Of a DNA stretch of 8,765 nt, positions 5,395 through 8,765 are shown piece after piece. The first letter of the stretch is position 1, and every line of letters begins with the position of its first letter. A program made the position numbers and the translations under genes. This DNA comes from an uncultured Slackia sp. (lineage in GTDB: Bacteria > Actinomycetota > Coriobacteriia > Coriobacteriales > Eggerthellaceae): the NCBI GenBank assembly GCA_900553655.1, contig USEQ01000034.1, positions 1-8,765 on the forward strand, written 5' to 3'. The notes beneath the pieces were generated by a model that was given only the letters and a program-made list of their open reading frames with translations, was not told the origin of the DNA and ran no database searches.

Positions 5395-6465
5395 ATGACT
5401 GCAGCCGAACTGAGAAAAGCAAACATGGAAGACCTTCTCGGCGCCCTTGAGCATCCTCCCGCATCTTTCGAAGAATACCTTGATCTATACGCGGGAAAAG
5501 TAGGGACGCTCGTAAACACCTTCATCCCTTCCGGCACGCATGCCGACATGAACGAGTATTTGTACGCGCCTTTGTCGAAATACAGCGAAAACGGCGGAAA
5601 GCGCCATCGTCCGCTTATCTGCTTCGCCGCTTGCGTGGCTGTCGGCGGAGACGTTCACATGGCGGTATCTGCCGCCGCCGCGATTGAGCATTTTCATACG
5701 GCTGCCCTCATTCACGACGACATCGCCGACGAGGCAACCCTTCGTCGCGGCGAGCCGTGCCTGCACCTGACTGAGGGACTTGGCATAGCAATCAATGCGG
5801 GAGATCTTGCATTGTCTCTTGTCAACGGTAGCGTCGTCAAAGATCCCGCGCTGTCTGATTCCACCAAGGTTCGCGTTGTTACCGAGCTGATTGACATGAC
5901 CAGGCGCACCATAGAGGGCCAAGCTCTCGATCTTGGCTGGGCGCGCGATAACCGTTACGACATCACGCCTGAAGACTATCTTGTCATGGCGACCCATAAG
6001 ACCGCCCATTACTCGGGCGCTGTGCCGTTGGCTATCGGCGCAATCATCGGCGGCGGGTCCGAGGCTCAGATCGAGGCATTGCGCAACTACGGGTTGGATA
6101 CCGGGCTTGCGTTCCAGATTCAGGACGACCTTCTCAATATAGAGGGCGATGCCAACGTGGTCGGCAAGGATTTCTGCAGCGACATTACCGAAGGGAAACG
6201 CACGCTCATGGTGGTGCATGCGCTTCAGAATTCTTCTCGGAAGGATCGCCTGATCGACATTCTTTCAAGCAAAACGACCGATCCTGCTATGCTTTCCGAG
6301 GCGGTCGATATCATGCGTGAAAGCGGGTCTATCGATTACGCCCGCTGCTATGCGGAAAATCTCACCAGCGTTTCGAAGGTTCGCTTGCTCGATATGCTCG
6401 ATGAGAGCCCTGCTCGCGACCTCCTGATTTCCATGGCAGACTATTTCGTTCGTCGTCTCAAGTAG
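5395..6465 (+). CDS. Polyprenyl diphosphate synthase (trans-isoprenyl chain elongation)
   Basis: A 356-residue cytoplasmic enzyme that adds isopentenyl diphosphate units to an allylic primer, giving polyprenyl chains for menaquinone or other isoprenoid lipids. The family motifs are in order: GGKRHRP (67-73, IPP binding), the first aspartate-rich motif DDIADEATLRRG (D108, D109, D112), GQALDL (175-180), the lysine-threonine pair K202-T203, and the second aspartate motif QDDLLN (D244, D245, N248) with the fourth acidic position replaced by Asn. Small residues (Ala-Ala) lie 4 and 5 positions before the first motif, which usually goes with medium to long products. An N-terminal extension of about 30 residues precedes the catalytic fold. 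ATG 5395 has AAGAGA 8 nt upstream. A PG-binding-domain gene follows 5 nt after the stop and is probably co-transcribed. Chain length and final pathway cannot be read from the sequence. Confidence 0.88.
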   Translation: MTAAELRKANMEDLLGALEHPPASFEEYLDLYAGKVGTLVNTFIPSGTHADMNEYLYAPLSKYSENGGKRHRPLICFAACVAVGGDVHMAVSAAAAIEHFHTAALIHDDIADEATLRRGEPCLHLTEGLGIAINAGDLALSLVNGSVVKDPALSDSTKVRVVTELIDMTRRTIEGQALDLGWARDNRYDITPEDYLVMATHKTAHYSGAVPLAIGAIIGGGSEAQIEALRNYGLDTGLAFQIQDDLLNIEGDANVVGKDFCSDITEGKRTLMVVHALQNSSRKDRLIDILSSKTTDPAMLSEAVDIMRESGSIDYARCYAENLTSVSKVRLLDMLDESPARDLLISMADYFVRRLK

Positions 6466-6470
6466 AAAGC

Positions 6471-7235
6471 GTGGACCGCGGAATGATTTCTCCAACCATC
6501 CATCGTCAGGATAAAGAAGGTAATCGGTTTGATCTGGGCGATCGCCTTTTGTATCTGCGCACGCCGAATTTCACGGGCAAAGATGTCGAAGAGCTGCAGA
6601 TGGCCCTCGGCGCTCTGGGTTTCGCATGCGGCGGGGTGAGCGGTACGTTCGGGGCCTACACCGAAGGGGCCTTGCGGAAATTTCAGCTTAATATGGGCCT
6701 TGAGCCCGACGGTATCGCGGGCGTCAACACGTATGCGATCCTGAAGAACCTTCATAACGCATGGATGGACAAGCCCCAGGTGGAAGACCATGCCTACATG
6801 GGTTTCGCGCGTGCGGCCGATGTGCTCGAACATCATGCCGTGTGTCTTTTCGGCACGGAGGATTTCACGCGCAAGGTTGCATCGAATATGTCCAACCTCG
6901 CCATGGCAACCAACCCGCGGTCGAAAATGGTCAGCGCCGAGACATTGCTCGTTCCTCCTGATGGGCATATGATTTTGACCCATATCGTTCGTTCAAGCGA
7001 CGAAACCGACAAAGCGGTTCCGCGCGTTGTGTGCGACGATGCATCAGCACTTTCCCGTCGCATTGCTGCCGCAGTAGACGTAGCCCGCGACAAGGCTTCG
7101 TCGGGGGCTCCTCTGCGCATCGCCATAGAGGTCCCCGGTCCTTCTTCCACCGAGGTCGATCGGACGGAAACCGACAGGCTGGCCCATCATGACGCGATCA
7201 TGCTTCTCGATGCGTTCTGCATGGCATTTTCCTAG
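6471..7235 (+). CDS. Peptidoglycan-binding-domain protein with unknown C-terminal domain
   Basis: A 254-residue protein with GTG at 6471 or ATG at 6483 as start; neither has a good ribosome-binding site. The upstream stop ends only 5 nt before, so translational coupling is likely. Residues ~37-94 form a PG_binding_1 domain: DVEELQMALGALGF, a glycine turn SGTFGAYTEGALRKFQ, and GLEPDGIAGVNTYAIL. It resembles the wall-binding units at the front of actinobacterial CwlM-type amidases. The C-terminal ~160 residues (95-254) lack the amidase zinc motif (DPGHGG-like) and any NlpC/P60, CHAP or lysozyme signature that I recognise. They contain mixed helix/strand stretches such as SAETLLVPPDGHMILTHIV and LRIAIEVPGP. 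No signal peptide or membrane segment is visible, so the protein is either cytoplasmic, like CwlM-type regulators, or exported by an unseen route. Function is unknown. Confidence 0.72.
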   Translation: MDRGMISPTIHRQDKEGNRFDLGDRLLYLRTPNFTGKDVEELQMALGALGFACGGVSGTFGAYTEGALRKFQLNMGLEPDGIAGVNTYAILKNLHNAWMDKPQVEDHAYMGFARAADVLEHHAVCLFGTEDFTRKVASNMSNLAMATNPRSKMVSAETLLVPPDGHMILTHIVRSSDETDKAVPRVVCDDASALSRRIAAAVDVARDKASSGAPLRIAIEVPGPSSTEVDRTETDRLAHHDAIMLLDAFCMAFS

Positions 7236-7277
7236 CGTTTCTCAAGAACGAGAAGTAAAAGGCAGAAGAGAAAATAC

Positions 7278-7308
7278 GAAGGAGCGCCGCTAAGAGCGCT
7301 CCTTCTTT
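7278..7308 (+). terminator. Rho-independent terminator after the PG-binding gene
   Basis: A perfect 10-bp stem (7278-7287 GAAGGAGCGC with 7296-7305 GCGCTCCTTC) with an 8-nt loop is followed by TTTAT. The T tract is short, so some read-through is plausible. Confidence 0.78.
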
Positions 7309-7315
7309 ATGTGAA

Positions 7316-7376
7316 CGCTCTGTGATGAGCGAGTGAATAAACCCGTATTCTTACTTTGCACAGAGCGGGTTTTTTT
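7316..7376 (+). terminator. Second terminator-like structure with alternative pairings
   Basis: AAACCCG (7339-7345) pairs with CGGGTTT (7366-7372) and the T run continues to 7376, giving a terminator with a 20-nt loop. A competing 9-bp pairing joins CGCTCTGTG (7316-7324) to CACAGAGCG (7359-7367) and overlaps the terminator's 3' arm by 2 nt. A third, small hairpin CGCTC/GAGCG (7316-7320 with 7327-7331) uses the same 5' arm. It may be a back-up terminator or an attenuator ahead of the hydrolase gene, whose start is 54 nt downstream. Confidence 0.5.
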
Positions 7377-7430
7377 GTATCGTGAGTAAGACTTAGGGCT
7401 TTTAAGACCGAATTATGGTAAGGGGCTTGT

Positions 7431-8666
7431 ATGGCAGAACAGAACATGCATTTGACGAGACGCGCATTCGTGGGAGGTGCCGCCGCTTTCGGCGTTGTTT
7501 CCTTGGGTGTGCCGAGCGTCGCGTTCGCCGACCCCACGTCTGCGGATAAGCAGGCGGAGGCCGACGCTGTGCGCGTCAAGCTTGATGATATGCAGTCGAA
7601 GCTCTCCAAAGCTTCGGACGATTACTATACGGCTCTTGAAGAGCATGATGTGGCAACGCAGAAGATGGACGAAGCTCAGACGAAGATCGACGAGAACAAC
7701 GTGCGCATCGCAGAGCTCCAGGAACGCCTGGGCGGCCGCGCGCGCAGCATGTACCGCAACGGCCAGACCACGTTTTTAGACATCGTGCTGGGCTCGGCTT
7801 CTTTCGACGACTTCCTGAAGAACTGGGATTCTCTCAATATGCTCAATGACGAGGACGCGAAGCTCGTCTCCGAGACGAAGGCCCTGCGCGAAGACAACGA
7901 GGCCCAGAAGGCCGAGTATTCCACCCAGGCCGACACGGCCAAACAGAAAATGGATGAGGCTTCCGCTATCAAGACGGAGGCTGAGGCGCTGGTCGTTCAG
8001 TACCAGGCCGAAGTCGATTCCCTCGATGCCGAGGTTGCTGCCTTGGTCGAGCAGGAGCGTCAAGCGGCCGCGGAGGCTGCTGCTGCGGCTCAGGCTGCGT
8101 CCTTTAAGGAGGAAGAGCGCACCCAGGAGTCTTCTGGAAATACTGACGACAATTCCGGTGGCAACACCGGCGGCAACACTGGTGGCAATACCGGCGGCGG
8201 CAATACTGGCGGCGGCAACACCGGCGGCAATACCGGCGGCAATACCGGCGGCAATACCGGCGGTGGCAACACGAACGGCGGTAGCACCGGTGGCGGCTCT
8301 ACGAGCGGCGGTACGGGTAGCGGCACGCCGAACACGGCCGCTTTGGGTATTGCTCAGACCCAGCTTGGCGTTCCCTACGTGTGGGGCGGAACTACTCCCG
8401 GCGTCGGCCTGGACTGCTCCGGTCTTACCAGCTATTGCTACAGTGCCACGGGCTACAGCATCGGACGCACCACGGGCGCGCAGTATTCTTCTGCTCGTTA
8501 CGTTCTTTCTCTTAGCGAGGCTCAGCCGGGCGACGTTCTCTATACGGGTGGTCATGTGGGCATCTGCGCATCTGCCGGCGGCGGTAGCTATATCCATGCG
8601 CCTCAGCCGGGCGAAGTTGTCTGCTACTCTTCCTGGCGGCAGTTCTATTGCGCGCTTCGCTGGTAA
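7431..8666 (+). CDS. Secreted NlpC/P60 peptidoglycan endopeptidase, PcsB/CwlO-like
   Basis: A 411-residue exported wall hydrolase. Residues 1-33 form a signal peptide with a twin-arginine-like motif, TRRAFV (9-14), and an AFA cleavage site before D34. Residues ~38-230 are a long coiled coil containing RARSMYRNGQTTFLDIVLGS (103-122) and SFDDFLKNW, the pattern of PcsB/CwlO/RipC-type hydrolases that FtsEX regulates at the septum. An Ala-rich end (~218-230) leads to a Gly/Asn/Thr/Ser linker (236-300). The NlpC/P60 domain covers ~301-411, with catalytic Cys329 in DCSGL, His375 in GGHVGI and the third residue His389 in IHAP. It should cleave within stem peptides between D-Glu (or iGln) and the diamino acid. 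ATG 7431 has AAGGGG (7420-7425) 5 nt upstream; ATG 7446 is a possible alternative. No FtsEX genes lie in the window. Confidence 0.9.
   Translation: MAEQNMHLTRRAFVGGAAAFGVVSLGVPSVAFADPTSADKQAEADAVRVKLDDMQSKLSKASDDYYTALEEHDVATQKMDEAQTKIDENNVRIAELQERLGGRARSMYRNGQTTFLDIVLGSASFDDFLKNWDSLNMLNDEDAKLVSETKALREDNEAQKAEYSTQADTAKQKMDEASAIKTEAEALVVQYQAEVDSLDAEVAALVEQERQAAAEAAAAAQAASFKEEERTQESSGNTDDNSGGNTGGNTGGNTGGGNTGGGNTGGNTGGNTGGNTGGGNTNGGSTGGGSTSGGTGSGTPNTAALGIAQTQLGVPYVWGGTTPGVGLDCSGLTSYCYSATGYSIGRTTGAQYSSARYVLSLSEAQPGDVLYTGGHVGICASAGGGSYIHAPQPGEVVCYSSWRQFYCALRW
8157..8273 (+). repeat. In-frame tandem repeat encoding GGNT/GGGNT
   Basis: Nine tandem units encode Gly-Gly-Asn-Thr (12 bp) or Gly-Gly-Gly-Asn-Thr (15 bp) in the order 3 x GGNT, 2 x GGGNT, 3 x GGNT, 1 x GGGNT. 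Typical DNA units are GGCGGCAATACC. They form the flexible linker between coiled coil and NlpC/P60 domain. Units are nearly identical at DNA level, so copy number may vary between strains without breaking the frame. Confidence 0.9.
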
Positions 8667-8765
8667 AGGGCGCGGGCGCTTGCCTGGGAAGCCAAGGTTC
8701 GGCAAAGGACCTGCATGCTTCTCAACCATGCGCGATTGCATTGCTTCTGAAATCCCCGGTTCCGT
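8667..8765 (+). other. Non-coding tail of the window
   Basis: The 99 nt after the hydrolase stop show no clear gene, terminator with T tract, or RNA. The hydrolase transcript may end beyond the window. Confidence 0.4.

Noticed and set aside
7431..7431. A c-di-AMP (ydaO-type) riboswitch before the NlpC/P60 gene
   Set aside because: Such riboswitches often precede wall hydrolase genes, but only 54 nt separate the last terminator from the start codon, far too little for that RNA.
8090..8335. Minus-strand frame coding a Pro/Leu/Val repeat protein
   Set aside because: It is only the reverse reading of the GGNT repeat in the NlpC/P60 gene.

Overview
The window reads as chromosomal DNA of a high-GC Gram-positive bacterium, most likely a member of the Coriobacteriia (Eggerthellaceae type, e.g. 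Eggerthella, Slackia, Adlercreutzia or Cryptobacterium relatives). This is an inference from moderately high G+C, the ArcD-type antiporter, the actinobacterial DivIC/FtsB then Ppx/GppA gene order, and a Gram-positive secreted NlpC/P60 wall hydrolase. All recognisable genes lie on the + strand. I see no mobile element, CRISPR array or phage gene.

Layout: (1) 1-654, the 3' end of a BspA-like leucine-rich-repeat protein, closed by a strong terminator with a UUCG tetraloop. (2) 655-982, a 328-nt non-coding stretch leading into an arginine/ornithine antiporter gene (983-2452), which forms a single-gene unit ending in its own terminator. (3) 2665-3873, a DivIC/FtsB-family division protein with an unusually long Ser/Arg-rich N-terminus, then a Ppx/GppA phosphatase (3928-4866). 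(4) 4867-5100, a spacer rich in inverted and direct repeats, ending in a likely extended -10 promoter for a tRNA-Leu(UAA) gene (5101-5185). (5) 5186-5394, a probable tRNA terminator and a 52-nt near-perfect hairpin made of two TTTCGCGAAA palindromes. Then come a polyprenyl diphosphate synthase (5395-6465) and, 5 nt later, a peptidoglycan-binding-domain protein with a C-terminal half I do not recognise (6471-7235). This pair ends in a terminator. (6) 7311-7376, a second terminator-like structure with alternative pairings, then a secreted PcsB/CwlO-like NlpC/P60 hydrolase with a twin-arginine-like signal and a Gly-Gly-Asn-Thr repeat linker (7431-8666). The last 99 nt hold nothing I can name.

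Much of the window concerns the cell envelope: septum assembly (DivIC/FtsB-like), isoprenoid chains for lipid carriers or menaquinone (polyprenyl synthase), wall recognition (PG-binding protein) and wall cleavage (NlpC/P60). The Ppx/GppA enzyme adds a link to polyphosphate or (p)ppGpp metabolism, and the antiporter to arginine catabolism. I found no clearly novel multi-gene system. The items most worth a second look are the unknown C-terminal domain of the PG-binding protein, the disordered extension of the division protein, the double-palindrome hairpin before the prenyl synthase, and the structured spacers.
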